A stretch of 47,799 bases of DNA. Origin: Sediminicola sp047612485 (GTDB taxonomy: Bacteria > Bacteroidota > Bacteroidia > Flavobacteriales > Flavobacteriaceae). Below, piece after piece: positions 26,146-34,226 of this stretch. The stretch is from positions 1 to 47,799 of the forward strand of contig JBLGAT010000010.1 in NCBI GenBank assembly GCA_047612485.1. Reading direction: 5' to 3'. The notes under the pieces were generated by a model. The model did not search any database, was not told the origin of the DNA, and saw nothing but the letters and a program-made list of their open reading frames with translations. Positions within the stretch are counted from its first letter, which is position 1. Each line of letters opens with the position of its first letter. The translations under genes and the position numbers were made by a program.

Positions 26146-26182
26146 AAAAACCCCGTGTCAATTTATTTAATTGACACGGGGG
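26146..26182 (-). terminator. Terminator of the basic secreted-protein gene
   Basis: CCCCGTGTCAATT, a five-base loop and AATTGACACGGGG form a perfect thirteen-pair stem. On the minus strand it is followed by TTTTT, so it ends the gene that stops at 26213. On the plus strand no T-run follows, although the hairpin could also shield the flippase transcript from 3' decay. Confidence 0.85.
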
Positions 26183-26212
26183 TAAACAACTAACCAACCT
26201 AAAAACTATATT

Positions 26213-27457
26213 TTAAAAATCTTTTGAGCTTCTACCTCTTGAAGTAGATACACCACTTCTTTTATTACCGGTAGCAACCTTTCCTGCACGACTTGGAGCG
26301 GAAGTTCTGGAAGTTACCTTGGTACTTCTAGAATTTTTGGAACGATCGGCTTTAGAAGCAACCGTTTTTTGCGTTCTTGTCGTTTCAGTTTTGCCAGAAC
26401 TTCTTCCTTCCGGTTTTTTATAAGAAGTACTGGACCTAGTGATAGTCGTATTTCTAGGGGTCCTTGAAACTTCCTTTTTTGTTGCCGTTCTGCTTACAGC
26501 AGGTCTTGAAGATCTGTTCTCCTCAATTTTTCGGTCCGCACTTCTTTTTGATTCATAGTTGGATCTATCGGATCTATTCGATTTAGTATTGTTTGAACTA
26601 CTAACTTTTCGTCCGTCACTTCTTCTAGAATCATAGTTAGGTCCTTGGGATCTGTTAGAATTCCCATTTCTGGAATAATCTACACTTCTGTTTTGACTTC
26701 TCTTGATAACATTACCGGAAGTCCTGTATCCATTATCTCTTCTAGAATTATTCTCCCTAGCTACAACACGTCTGTCATTTCTATACACATCAGATTTTCT
26801 GTATTGGTCTTTTTTGTATCTGTGTTCATTACCAAATTTGGCATAAGACCTTCTGTAGTTATTATTGTATGGCCTATAATACGTGTACCTAACTGGATCG
26901 TAATATCTTCTATAAGGCCTATTGTACACTAGACACAACCCTACTGCTGGTCTTGCAAAATAGTTGTGGAATGGTCTGTATACATAACGTCTGTTATATA
27001 CATTGATGAAACCTGTGTGGTGACTGTATACCCCATTTCTGTTGTAGTATACGTATAATCCACCTAATCTATTTACTCTTCCTCTATTGTAAGAGATATC
27101 TACGTTGCCCACTTGGGTAACACGTCCATAATAATCATAATATATTGGGATGTTCTCTACCTGTAATACAGCCCCATAATCGTCATATTGTACATATGGA
27201 TTATAGTCATAACCAGAGTTATAAGTGATATTAACGTTTCTAAAGTTAACATTGGCATTTACTCCATTTCTTTCATCTATATAAAAATCGAATTCTCCAT
27301 CTGGATATACTGAAAACGTAATGCCATCTTCAACAAAAATAAAGGAGTTGTTGTAATTATAAGCATTGCGTTCTGCAACCTTATCTTCTACCGTAACAGC
27401 CATGGCGCTGGAAGCACCAAAAATCACCGCTGTAAAAAGAAATATTAAGTTTTTCAT
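26213..27457 (-). CDS. Secreted Tyr-rich protein with basic low-complexity tail
   Basis: The 414-residue product has a signal peptide (about 1-20, ending SSAMA/V). The Tyr/Asn-rich middle (about 35-205) has strand-like repeats such as VQVENIPIYYDYYGRVTQVGNVDISYNRGRVNRLGGL. The tail (about 205-414) is very basic and rich in Ser, Arg and Lys. Two imperfect copies of a Y(D/E)SRRS-D-x-RK unit lie near 275-310 (NYDSRRSDGRK and NYESKRSADRK). I do not know a named family. A periplasmic or surface protein that binds an acidic polymer is possible. It stands alone with its own terminator. Confidence 0.75.
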   Translation of the reverse strand: MKNLIFLFTAVIFGASSAMAVTVEDKVAERNAYNYNNSFIFVEDGITFSVYPDGEFDFYIDERNGVNANVNFRNVNITYNSGYDYNPYVQYDDYGAVLQVENIPIYYDYYGRVTQVGNVDISYNRGRVNRLGGLYVYYNRNGVYSHHTGFINVYNRRYVYRPFHNYFARPAVGLCLVYNRPYRRYYDPVRYTYYRPYNNNYRRSYAKFGNEHRYKKDQYRKSDVYRNDRRVVARENNSRRDNGYRTSGNVIKRSQNRSVDYSRNGNSNRSQGPNYDSRRSDGRKVSSSNNTKSNRSDRSNYESKRSADRKIEENRSSRPAVSRTATKKEVSRTPRNTTITRSSTSYKKPEGRSSGKTETTRTQKTVASKADRSKNSRSTKVTSRTSAPSRAGKVATGNKRSGVSTSRGRSSKDF

Positions 27458-27583
27458 GATATAAGGTTTTAAAGTTCAGAATGTAACTATTTACATTTGA
27501 TAACCTTAGTTCAAAGAGCGTGCCACAAAATATCAAATATTTATAATAATCTAATAATCAATGGTTTAAAAATATTTTAAAGA

Positions 27584-30367
27584 CTATAATTTGTCTTTTA
27601 AATAATGTGCGGTAAAGGAATTTTTATTTTTTACGACTTCTTCCGGGGTTCCTTGTGCCAATAATTGCCCTCCATTATCACCCCCTTCTGGCCCTAGGTC
27701 AATGATATAGTCGGCACATTTGATTAGGTCTATATTGTGCTCTATAACCACTATGGAATGGCCTTTGGATATTAAGGAGTCAAAGGACTTTAAAAGTTTT
27801 TTAATATCATGGAAATGGAGTCCAGTTGTTGGCTCATCAAAAATAAAGAGGGCTTTTTCCTTGGTGCTGCCCTTTACCAAAAATGAAGCGAGTTTAATCC
27901 GTTGTGCTTCACCACCGGATAGGGTAGAAGACGACTGGCCTAAGGTTACATACCCCAAACCTACATTCTGCAGAGGTTTTAGTTTCCCTTCGATTTTGGA
28001 CTGCTGGTGTTTTTCGAAAAATTCAATGGCATCATCAATGGTCATGTTCAGAAGATCATCAATATTGATATCCTCAAACTTCACTTCAAGAATTTCTTTT
28101 TTAAATCTTTTGCCGTTGCAAGCATCACATTCCAAATGCACATCCGCCATGAATTGCATTTCCACCGTAATTTCACCTTCTCCCTTACATTTTTCGCAGC
28201 GCCCACCATCTACGTTGAAAGAAAAGTGTTTGGCTTGGTAACCTCTTAATTTGCTAAGTTTTTGATTGGCAAATAAATTACGGATGTCGTCATAAGCCTT
28301 GATATAGGTAACAGGGTTGGATCTTGAAGATCGTCCAATTGGGTTCTGGTCTACAAACTCAACATGTTTAATGGAGGAATAGTCCCCTTCAACCGCAGAA
28401 TACTGACCTGCTTTTTGGCCATAGCCCCCGACCTCTTTTAAGATGATGGGATACAATAGGTTTTTAACCAAAGTACTTTTCCCACTCCCAGATACACCCG
28501 TGATAACGGTGAGCACATTTAAAGGGAAGGTAACATCTATATTTTTTAGGTTATTCTCCCTGGCACCACTAATATGAATATGGTTTGTAAATTTTCTTCT
28601 CTGTTTGGGTACCTCAATCGCCATGGTTCCATTCAGGTATTTGGCGGTCAAGGATGTGGAATTTAAAATATCCTGCATAGTACCATGTGCCACCACATGG
28701 CCGCCATGCGTGCCTGCTTCTGGTCCAATATCTATTACTTCGTCGGCTGCCTTCATGATATCCTCATCGTGTTCAACCACAATGACCGTATTTCCCAAAT
28801 CCCGCAATGATTTTAAAACGTCTATTAGGTTTTCCGTGTCCTTGGGGTGTAATCCTATACTTGGTTCATCCAAAATATACATGGATCCTACAAGACTACT
28901 GCCCAATGAGGTGGCTAAATTGATACGTTGGCTTTCACCACCGGATAAACTGTTGGACTTCCTGTTCAAGGTTAGGTAGGTTAAACCCACCTTGTGCAGA
29001 AACCCTAATCTGCTCTTTATTTCCACCAATAGCCGTGATGCTATTTGTTGATCTTGTTTGCTCAACGAAAACTCATCGAAGAACTTGATAAGCTTGACAA
29101 TGGGCAATTCTACAAGGTCCGATATAGATTTACCGGAGACCTTTACATAATCGGTCTCTTTTCGTAACCTGTTCCCTTTACAAACATTGCATTTGGTCTT
29201 GCCCCTATATCTGGATAACATGACCCTATTTTGGATTTTATAACTCTTTTCTTCCAAGGTTTGAAAGAATTTATCAATACCTATAAAGTGTGAATTTCCA
29301 TTCCATACCAATTGTTTTTGTTCCTCACTCAATTGGAACCAAGGCTTGTGGATGGGAAAATCAAACTTGTAGGCAGCATTCACTAACTGATCCCTATACC
29401 AGCCCATGCTTTCCCCTCTCCAAGGAAAAATAGCATTTTCGTAAACAGATAATGAGGTGATGGGGATTACCAAGTCCTGGTCTATTCCAATAACATCCCC
29501 ATAACCCTCACATTTTGAGCAGGCTCCATAGGGGTTGTTAAAACTAAAGAGGTGTACGTTGGGTTCTAGGAACTGTAAACCGTCCAATTCAAATTTATTA
29601 CTAAAGTGGTATTGGTCGTTACTGTCCAACTCTTCTATTACACAGTCTCCATTCCCTTCAAAAAAGGCAGTATCAATGGCATTTGCCAATCTGTTGTAAA
29701 AATCTTCATCATCCTTGGTGATGATACGATCTACAACAAGATCGAATTTCCGATCCATTTCGGTTATACTATCATCGATGCGAATTACCTCTCCTTTATA
29801 TTTAATACGGGCATAACCTTGTTTGGAAAATAGCTGAAGGGATTTAATAGGATCCCTATCCGCCTTAATCTGAATGGGGGCAAGGAGCAGCAACTTTTTT
29901 CCTTCCTCATACTTCTTAATATGGTCAACAACATTGGCCACGGTATGTTTTTTCACTTCCAATCCGGATATAGGGGAAATGGTCTTCCCAATACGGGCAA
30001 AGAGTAGTTTAAGATAATCATAGATTTCAGTGGTTGTCCCTACCGTTGATCTAGGATTTATAGAATTAACTTTTTGTTCTATGGCAATTGCAGGTGCAAT
30101 ACCTTTTATATAGTCTACCTTTGGTTTATTCAATTTACCCAAAAATTGCCTAGCATATGAAGATAGTGATTCCACATATCGTCGTTGGCCTTCAGCATAA
30201 AGCGTATCAAAAGCCAAGCTAGATTTTCCAGAACCGGAGAGTCCGGTAATGACCACAAGCTTATAGCGGGGAATTACAACGTCTATATTTTTTAAGTTAT
30301 GCAATCTTGCACCCTTTATTATAATATTTTGCTTTGGATTGACATCTAAAATCGTGGACATACTCAT
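27584..30367 (-). CDS. uvrA: Excinuclease ABC subunit A
   Basis: The 927-residue protein is the damage-recognition ATPase of nucleotide excision repair. It has two ABC modules: Walker A GLSGSGKSS (42-50) and GVSGSGKST (about 640), with signatures LSGGESQR and LSGGEAQR and the DEPTTGLH Walker B. The zinc modules show CSKC...CNVC in the first half and CEKC...CDAC in the second. Length is near that of E. coli UvrA (940). Two ATGs, at 30367 and 30361, are possible. The -7 box at 30379 leaves a very short leader, which slightly favours the downstream one. No uvrB or uvrC is adjacent. Confidence 0.95.
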   Translation of the reverse strand: MSMSTILDVNPKQNIIIKGARLHNLKNIDVVIPRYKLVVITGLSGSGKSSLAFDTLYAEGQRRYVESLSSYARQFLGKLNKPKVDYIKGIAPAIAIEQKVNSINPRSTVGTTTEIYDYLKLLFARIGKTISPISGLEVKKHTVANVVDHIKKYEEGKKLLLLAPIQIKADRDPIKSLQLFSKQGYARIKYKGEVIRIDDSITEMDRKFDLVVDRIITKDDEDFYNRLANAIDTAFFEGNGDCVIEELDSNDQYHFSNKFELDGLQFLEPNVHLFSFNNPYGACSKCEGYGDVIGIDQDLVIPITSLSVYENAIFPWRGESMGWYRDQLVNAAYKFDFPIHKPWFQLSEEQKQLVWNGNSHFIGIDKFFQTLEEKSYKIQNRVMLSRYRGKTKCNVCKGNRLRKETDYVKVSGKSISDLVELPIVKLIKFFDEFSLSKQDQQIASRLLVEIKSRLGFLHKVGLTYLTLNRKSNSLSGGESQRINLATSLGSSLVGSMYILDEPSIGLHPKDTENLIDVLKSLRDLGNTVIVVEHDEDIMKAADEVIDIGPEAGTHGGHVVAHGTMQDILNSTSLTAKYLNGTMAIEVPKQRRKFTNHIHISGARENNLKNIDVTFPLNVLTVITGVSGSGKSTLVKNLLYPIILKEVGGYGQKAGQYSAVEGDYSSIKHVEFVDQNPIGRSSRSNPVTYIKAYDDIRNLFANQKLSKLRGYQAKHFSFNVDGGRCEKCKGEGEITVEMQFMADVHLECDACNGKRFKKEILEVKFEDINIDDLLNMTIDDAIEFFEKHQQSKIEGKLKPLQNVGLGYVTLGQSSSTLSGGEAQRIKLASFLVKGSTKEKALFIFDEPTTGLHFHDIKKLLKSFDSLISKGHSIVVIEHNIDLIKCADYIIDLGPEGGDNGGQLLAQGTPEEVVKNKNSFTAHYLKDKL

Positions 30368-30378
30368 ATTTAAGGGTG

Positions 30379-30386
30379 CAAAGATA
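30379..30386 (-). promoter_or_regulatory. Predicted -7 box of uvrA promoter
   Basis: The minus strand reads TATCTTTG, a full match to TAnnTTTG, 11 to 18 bases before the two possible uvrA ATGs. I see no clear -33 element and no LexA-like operator. Confidence 0.45.
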
Positions 30387-30478
30387 CGATATGTCCTTTT
30401 TAATAACTACAATCCTTACTTTAACATCACTAATTGGACAGATCACAACAATGTTTTTTTATAAGCTCTTCTTTTTTA

Positions 30479-30486
30479 TATATTTG
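30479..30486 (+). promoter_or_regulatory. Predicted -7 box of sigma-factor gene
   Basis: TATATTTG matches TAnnTTTG and would give the sigma-factor gene a leader of about 115 bases. Within that leader a GC-rich segment (about 30558-30582) can pair as CCTTT/AAAGG and GGGG/CCCC, so a structured 5' region is possible. Confidence 0.35.
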
Positions 30487-30608
30487 AAATGTAATTAATA
30501 ACTATATAGGCCTATACAGAAAAATTACTTTTTAGAATTATCCTAAATAACTAGAAGTCCTTTCCGAAAGGGGAGGCCCCTAATTTTAACCAAAAAAAAG
30601 TAATTTGT

Positions 30609-31190
30609 ATGGAACTACAGATTGATGACTCAGTATTAGTAAGAGATTATATTGCCGGAAAAGAAAAGGCACTTGAAATCCTGATAAACCGACACAACCA
30701 ACGAATCACCAGCTTCATTTACTCCAAAGTATTGGACAGGGATGTAACAGAGGATATCTTCCAAGATACCTTCATCAAAGTGATCAAAACCCTAAAAAAA
30801 GGATCCTATAGTGAGGAGGGGAAATTTTTACCCTGGGTGATGCGCATAGCGCATAACCTAATCATAGATCACTTTAGAAAGAACAAAAGAATGCCAATGT
30901 TCGAAGGGAGTGATGATTTTAATATTTTCTCCGTAATAGGTGATGATAAGTTAAATGCAGAAAAGCAACTTATAAAGGATCAAATAGATAGTGATTTGCG
31001 AACCCTTATTGATGAGCTTCCAGATGATCAGAAAGAAGTACTTCTTATGCGTATCTACAAGGATATGAGTTTTAAGGAAATATCTGAAAACACGGGGGTA
31101 AGCATAAATACAGCTTTAGGTAGGATGCGTTACGCTTTGATCAACATGCGAAAGATCATAAACAAACATAATATCGTTTTAACGAATTAA
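30609..31190 (+). CDS. ECF-type RNA polymerase sigma factor
   Basis: The 193-residue protein has region 2 (about 25-92, with SKVLDRDVTEDIFQDTFIKVIKTL and the FLPWVMRIAHNLIIDHFRKNKR DNA-melting helix) and region 4 (about 128-182, LPDDQKEVLLMRIYKDMSFKEISENTGVSINTALGRMRYA, a helix-turn-helix). This is the architecture of group 4 sigma factors. No anti-sigma factor with a recognisable zinc or membrane domain follows. The only neighbour in the same direction is a 47-codon ORF 71 bases downstream. The regulon is unknown. Confidence 0.92.
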   Translation: MELQIDDSVLVRDYIAGKEKALEILINRHNQRITSFIYSKVLDRDVTEDIFQDTFIKVIKTLKKGSYSEEGKFLPWVMRIAHNLIIDHFRKNKRMPMFEGSDDFNIFSVIGDDKLNAEKQLIKDQIDSDLRTLIDELPDDQKEVLLMRIYKDMSFKEISENTGVSINTALGRMRYALINMRKIINKHNIVLTN

Positions 31191-31261
31191 TTTGCAGTAG
31201 GTCGTATTGTACAATATTTCTATCTATGTAGCGTTATCTTAACATAACAAAGCTATAATAT

Positions 31262-31405
31262 ATGGAAAGAATTTACTCTACAAAACGAAACACGTGCAAA
31301 TTAGCTAAAGCGTGTCCAGAAACTATTCAGTTTTTGATGAATTATTCCAGGTCTTTACAGATTGTGGAATACAAAACTATGAAGTTCGAAAATAATTTGA
31401 ACTAA
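31262..31405 (+). CDS. Small ORF downstream of the sigma factor, 47 residues
   Basis: ATG 31262 to TAA 31405 encodes 47 residues (MERIYSTKRNTCKLAKACPE... ending KFENNLN). The sequence is basic, contains two Cys six residues apart (12 and 18) and has no membrane span. It looks like a real protein: balanced composition, a helix-favouring middle (ETIQFLMNYSRSLQIVEYKTMKF) and a terminator 28 bases behind. It may be a small partner or product of the sigma-factor unit. I have no family name for it. Confidence 0.6.
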   Translation: MERIYSTKRNTCKLAKACPETIQFLMNYSRSLQIVEYKTMKFENNLN

Positions 31406-31432
31406 CATCAAACTAGTTCCGAAATAATAAAC

Positions 31433-31463
31433 AAAAAAAGACCTATACTCAGGTCTTTTTTTG
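31433..31463 (+). terminator. Terminator of the sigma factor unit, overlapping nth 3' end
   Basis: AAAAAAAGACCT, loop ATACTC and AGGTCTTTTTTT form a perfect twelve-pair stem with a T-rich tail in both directions. It overlaps the last codons of the convergent nth gene (stop at 31449) and can terminate both. Confidence 0.85.
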
Positions 31464-32111
31464 TTTTGCGTAATATTCATTCAATATTGTTTTCCGACCA
31501 ATGCTCTTGGTTATGATATCCTTATCTAGGTTCCATCCCCTTGCAGGAGAATATTCACGGCCGTACCATATGATTTGAAGATGCAGATCGTTCCATAATT
31601 CTTTGGGAAACAATCGCTTGGCATCCTTTTCGGTCTGAACCACATTTTTGCCATTGGTAAAGCCCCAGCGATACATTAATCTATGAATATGGGTATCTAC
31701 TGGAAAAGCGGGTATTCCAAAAGCCTGCGCAACCACCACACTGGCAGTTTTATGGCCCACGGCAGGTAATTCTTCCAATAAGGCCATATCCTCAGGAACC
31801 TCGCCTTCGTATTTTTCGATCAATATTTTTGACAAACCATGGATTCCCTTGGATTTCGTTGGTGATAGTCCTACAGGTCGGATAATATCCCTAATTTCTT
31901 CGACACTCAATTTAACCATATCAAAGGGATTGTCGGCCTTGGCGAATAATAAGGGAGTAATTTTGTTGACACGGACATCTGTACTTTGTGCGGACATCAG
32001 AACGGCAATCAATAAGGTATAGGGATCCTTATGTTCCAAGGGAACTGGAATGGTGGGGTATAATTCCTGCAGCACACGGATTGTGAAGTCTACCTTTTCG
32101 CCTTTCGTCAT
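31449..32111 (-). CDS. nth: Endonuclease III-like DNA glycosylase without iron-sulfur ligands
   Basis: The 220-residue protein has the helix-hairpin-helix LEELPAVGHKTASVV with catalytic Lys121 and the catalytic Asp139 in PVDTHIHR, so the bifunctional glycosylase/AP-lyase core of base excision repair is intact. The normal C-terminal [4Fe-4S] loop (four Cys with C-x6-C-x2-C-x5-C spacing) is absent: the region reads WYGREYSPARGWNLDKDIITKSIG and the protein contains no cysteine at all. Length is otherwise normal (E. coli 211). It diverges from bcp, with 53 bases between the start codons. Confidence 0.9.
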   Translation of the reverse strand: MTKGEKVDFTIRVLQELYPTIPVPLEHKDPYTLLIAVLMSAQSTDVRVNKITPLLFAKADNPFDMVKLSVEEIRDIIRPVGLSPTKSKGIHGLSKILIEKYEGEVPEDMALLEELPAVGHKTASVVVAQAFGIPAFPVDTHIHRLMYRWGFTNGKNVVQTEKDAKRLFPKELWNDLHLQIIWYGREYSPARGWNLDKDIITKSIGRKTILNEYYAKQKKT

Positions 32112-32164
32112 TTTTGTTTAATTTTACAATAGAAATATCCAACACGAAATTAAATAAAAAAAAT

Positions 32165-32617
32165 ATGAACACACTGAAAGAAGGTGATAAAGTACCGGCA
32201 TTTACATCACAAGATCAAGACGGGAATTCCATATCCTTATCGGACTATGCCGGTAAAAAACTGATTGTATTTTTCTATCCTAGGGCCAATACTCCTGGTT
32301 GTACGGCGGAAGCCTGTAACCTTAGGGATAATTATGCAGAATTGAAACGACAGGGATATGAACTGCTCGGGGTTAGTGAGGATACCCAAACCAAACAACA
32401 GAACTTCAAGAACAAATATGAATTTCCGTTTCCGCTCCTGGCCGATGAGGATCATACCGTTATAAATACATTTGGGGTTTGGGGACCAAAAAAATTCATG
32501 GGTAAGGAATATGATGGCATCCACAGAAAAACTTTTATTATAAACGAAAAGGGCGTCTTGACCAAGGTTATAGACAAAGTAAAGACCAAAGATCACGCTG
32601 CCCAGATTCTGGAATAA
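32165..32617 (+). CDS. bcp: Thioredoxin-dependent thiol peroxidase (peroxiredoxin Q/Bcp)
   Basis: From ATG 32165 the 150-residue protein reads MNTLKEGDKVPAFTSQDQDG. The peroxidatic Cys lies in YPRANTPGCTAEACNLRDNY (about residues 38-57), with a resolving Cys five residues on (TPGCTAEAC), the signature of the Bcp class. It reduces hydrogen peroxide and organic peroxides with electrons from thioredoxin in the cytoplasm. A frame opening 51 bases upstream at a TTG is ignored because the family starts here. Confidence 0.93.
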   Translation: MNTLKEGDKVPAFTSQDQDGNSISLSDYAGKKLIVFFYPRANTPGCTAEACNLRDNYAELKRQGYELLGVSEDTQTKQQNFKNKYEFPFPLLADEDHTVINTFGVWGPKKFMGKEYDGIHRKTFIINEKGVLTKVIDKVKTKDHAAQILE

Positions 32618-32629
32618 AAGGGTTGTAAA

Positions 32630-32670
32630 ATTAAAGCGCCCTAATTTGCATTAGGGCGCTTTAATTTTTT
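32630..32670. terminator. Bidirectional terminator between bcp and the 485-residue gene
   Basis: ATTAAAGCGCCCTAAT, loop TTGC and ATTAGGGCGCTTTAAT form a perfect sixteen-pair stem followed by a T-run. It lies between convergent genes ending at 32617 and 32681. Confidence 0.9.
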
Positions 32671-32680
32671 GAGGCCGAGA

Positions 32681-34138
32681 CTATTTGCTTGCCTCTGTCT
32701 TTACCAGTTTTTTGGTAAATAAATCTTTCTCCTTGATGATTTCAGCAATTCCTTCTGGAAGTTCCGCTTCCCAACCATCCTCTTTATTAATGATTTTCTT
32801 CAAGACATCCCTAGAGAAGATATGCAGTATTTCTGGATCGTAATCGATGATATCCATTACTTTTCCATTGTATTTGAAGAATTTGTACAATTCCTTCATT
32901 CTGGGATGCACCTTTACATTGTTACTGGTCATGATCTGGCCGGTTTCTTCATCCTTCATGGGATATAGGTATACCTTAAGATCTTTAAAGAACAGTTTAC
33001 CAAAAGCTTCCAAAATACCCCCACTTAAATGCCTGTAGTATTTCTCATCAAAAACTTCCACTAAATTGTTTACCCCCATGGTAAGTCCGATTCTGGATTT
33101 GGTGTAGTTGTTGAAATATTCAACCAGTTTGTAATATTCGCGGAATTTGGAGATCATTACGGTATGTCCCAATGAACAAAGCAACTCCGCCCTATCCATA
33201 AAATCCTGTTCGTCTATTTCACCGGAGGCCTTTAGGTTAGAAAGGGTAATCTCAAAGATCACGATCGTGTTATTAATATCAACCGTCTTTTCCCGGACAA
33301 AGATGTCATAAGATTTTTCGAACATATCCAAATTAACTTTGGTGACGGGCCTAAAACTACCCCTTAAGGCCAGAATGTTTTTCTTATACAGAATAGCAGC
33401 GGGCAATAGGTTGTTGCCATCGGGACCGAACATTACCGCATCGGTCATATCATTCTTAATAAGCTGAAGGCTCATTAAACGGTTATCCACATTCTTAAAG
33501 TTAGGCCCAGAAAAATTGATCATATCAATTTCAATGGTATCCCTATCTATATGATCATAAAGGTATCTTAATAATTTTCTGGGTTGGTCATATTTATAGA
33601 ATGCCCCATAAATAAGATTCACCCCTAAAATACCCAAGGTTTCCTGTTGTAGCCTAGCTTCATTCTGCCTAAACCGAATGTGTATAACAATTTCATCCCA
33701 TTCTTTCTGGTTGGGATCCAATTGAAAACGAATACCAATCCAACCATGTCCCTTAAATTTTTTCGCAAAATCTATGGTAGCCACGGTATTGGCATAAGAA
33801 AAAAACAATCGATCTGGATGTTTCTGACGGCTGATACGCTCCTCTGTGAGCTGCATTTCATATTCCAGCATTCTTTTCAATCTGGATTGGGACACATAGC
33901 GGCCATCAGGTTCAATACCATAGATGGCATCACTGAAATCCTTATCATAAGCGCTCATCGCCTTGGCAATGGTTCCAGAAGATCCGCCAGCCCTGAAAAA
34001 ATGTCTGGCTGTTTCTTGGCCTGCACCAATTTCAGCAAACGTTCCGTATATATCTGGGTTTAAATTTATCCTTAAGGTTTTTGCCTTAATAGAGGGGATA
34101 TTTTCGAATGCGGTGTCTTTATTTAGGACGGAGGCCAT
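32681..34138 (-). CDS. Conserved flavobacterial protein of unknown function, 485 residues
   Basis: The likely start is ATG 34138 (MASVLNKDTAFENIPSIKAK). The frame stays open a further 59 codons into the MBL gene on the other strand, which makes the longer start unlikely. The product is soluble and cytoplasmic, with no signal peptide, no Walker or HxGH nucleotidyltransferase motif and no catalytic signature I recognise. Striking segments are GTFAEIGAGQETARHFFRAGGSSGTIAKAMSAYDKDFSD near the N-terminus, LGVNLIYGAFYKYDQPRKLL in the middle, and GVNNLVEVFDEKYYRHLSGGILEAFGKLFFKDLKVYLYPM near 400-440. Homologues in this group often carry a nicotinate-nucleotide adenylyltransferase label, which the visible motifs do not support. 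Confidence 0.8.
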   Translation of the reverse strand: MASVLNKDTAFENIPSIKAKTLRINLNPDIYGTFAEIGAGQETARHFFRAGGSSGTIAKAMSAYDKDFSDAIYGIEPDGRYVSQSRLKRMLEYEMQLTEERISRQKHPDRLFFSYANTVATIDFAKKFKGHGWIGIRFQLDPNQKEWDEIVIHIRFRQNEARLQQETLGILGVNLIYGAFYKYDQPRKLLRYLYDHIDRDTIEIDMINFSGPNFKNVDNRLMSLQLIKNDMTDAVMFGPDGNNLLPAAILYKKNILALRGSFRPVTKVNLDMFEKSYDIFVREKTVDINNTIVIFEITLSNLKASGEIDEQDFMDRAELLCSLGHTVMISKFREYYKLVEYFNNYTKSRIGLTMGVNNLVEVFDEKYYRHLSGGILEAFGKLFFKDLKVYLYPMKDEETGQIMTSNNVKVHPRMKELYKFFKYNGKVMDIIDYDPEILHIFSRDVLKKIINKEDGWEAELPEGIAEIIKEKDLFTKKLVKTEASK

Positions 34139-34200
34139 TATAGTTGTTTTACGTGCTGTAAAGTTAAAAAGATTGGGGTATCTATTAAATAAATATGTTA

Positions 34201-34208
34201 TAAATTTG
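34201..34208 (+). promoter_or_regulatory. Predicted -7 box of MBL hydrolase gene
   Basis: TAAATTTG matches TAnnTTTG and lies 18 bases before the TTG start at 34227, giving a leader of about a dozen bases. It supports the TTG start. Confidence 0.4.
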
Positions 34209-34226
34209 GAATAAATAGGTGATACG

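Noticed and set aside
27720..28979. Antisense ORFs inside uvrA (27720-28241, 28007-28249, 28605-28979)
   Set aside because: They are reverse-frame shadows of a strongly conserved gene and show Cys/Ser-rich translations without family features. Similar ones inside prfB and the receptor gene were dropped for the same reason.
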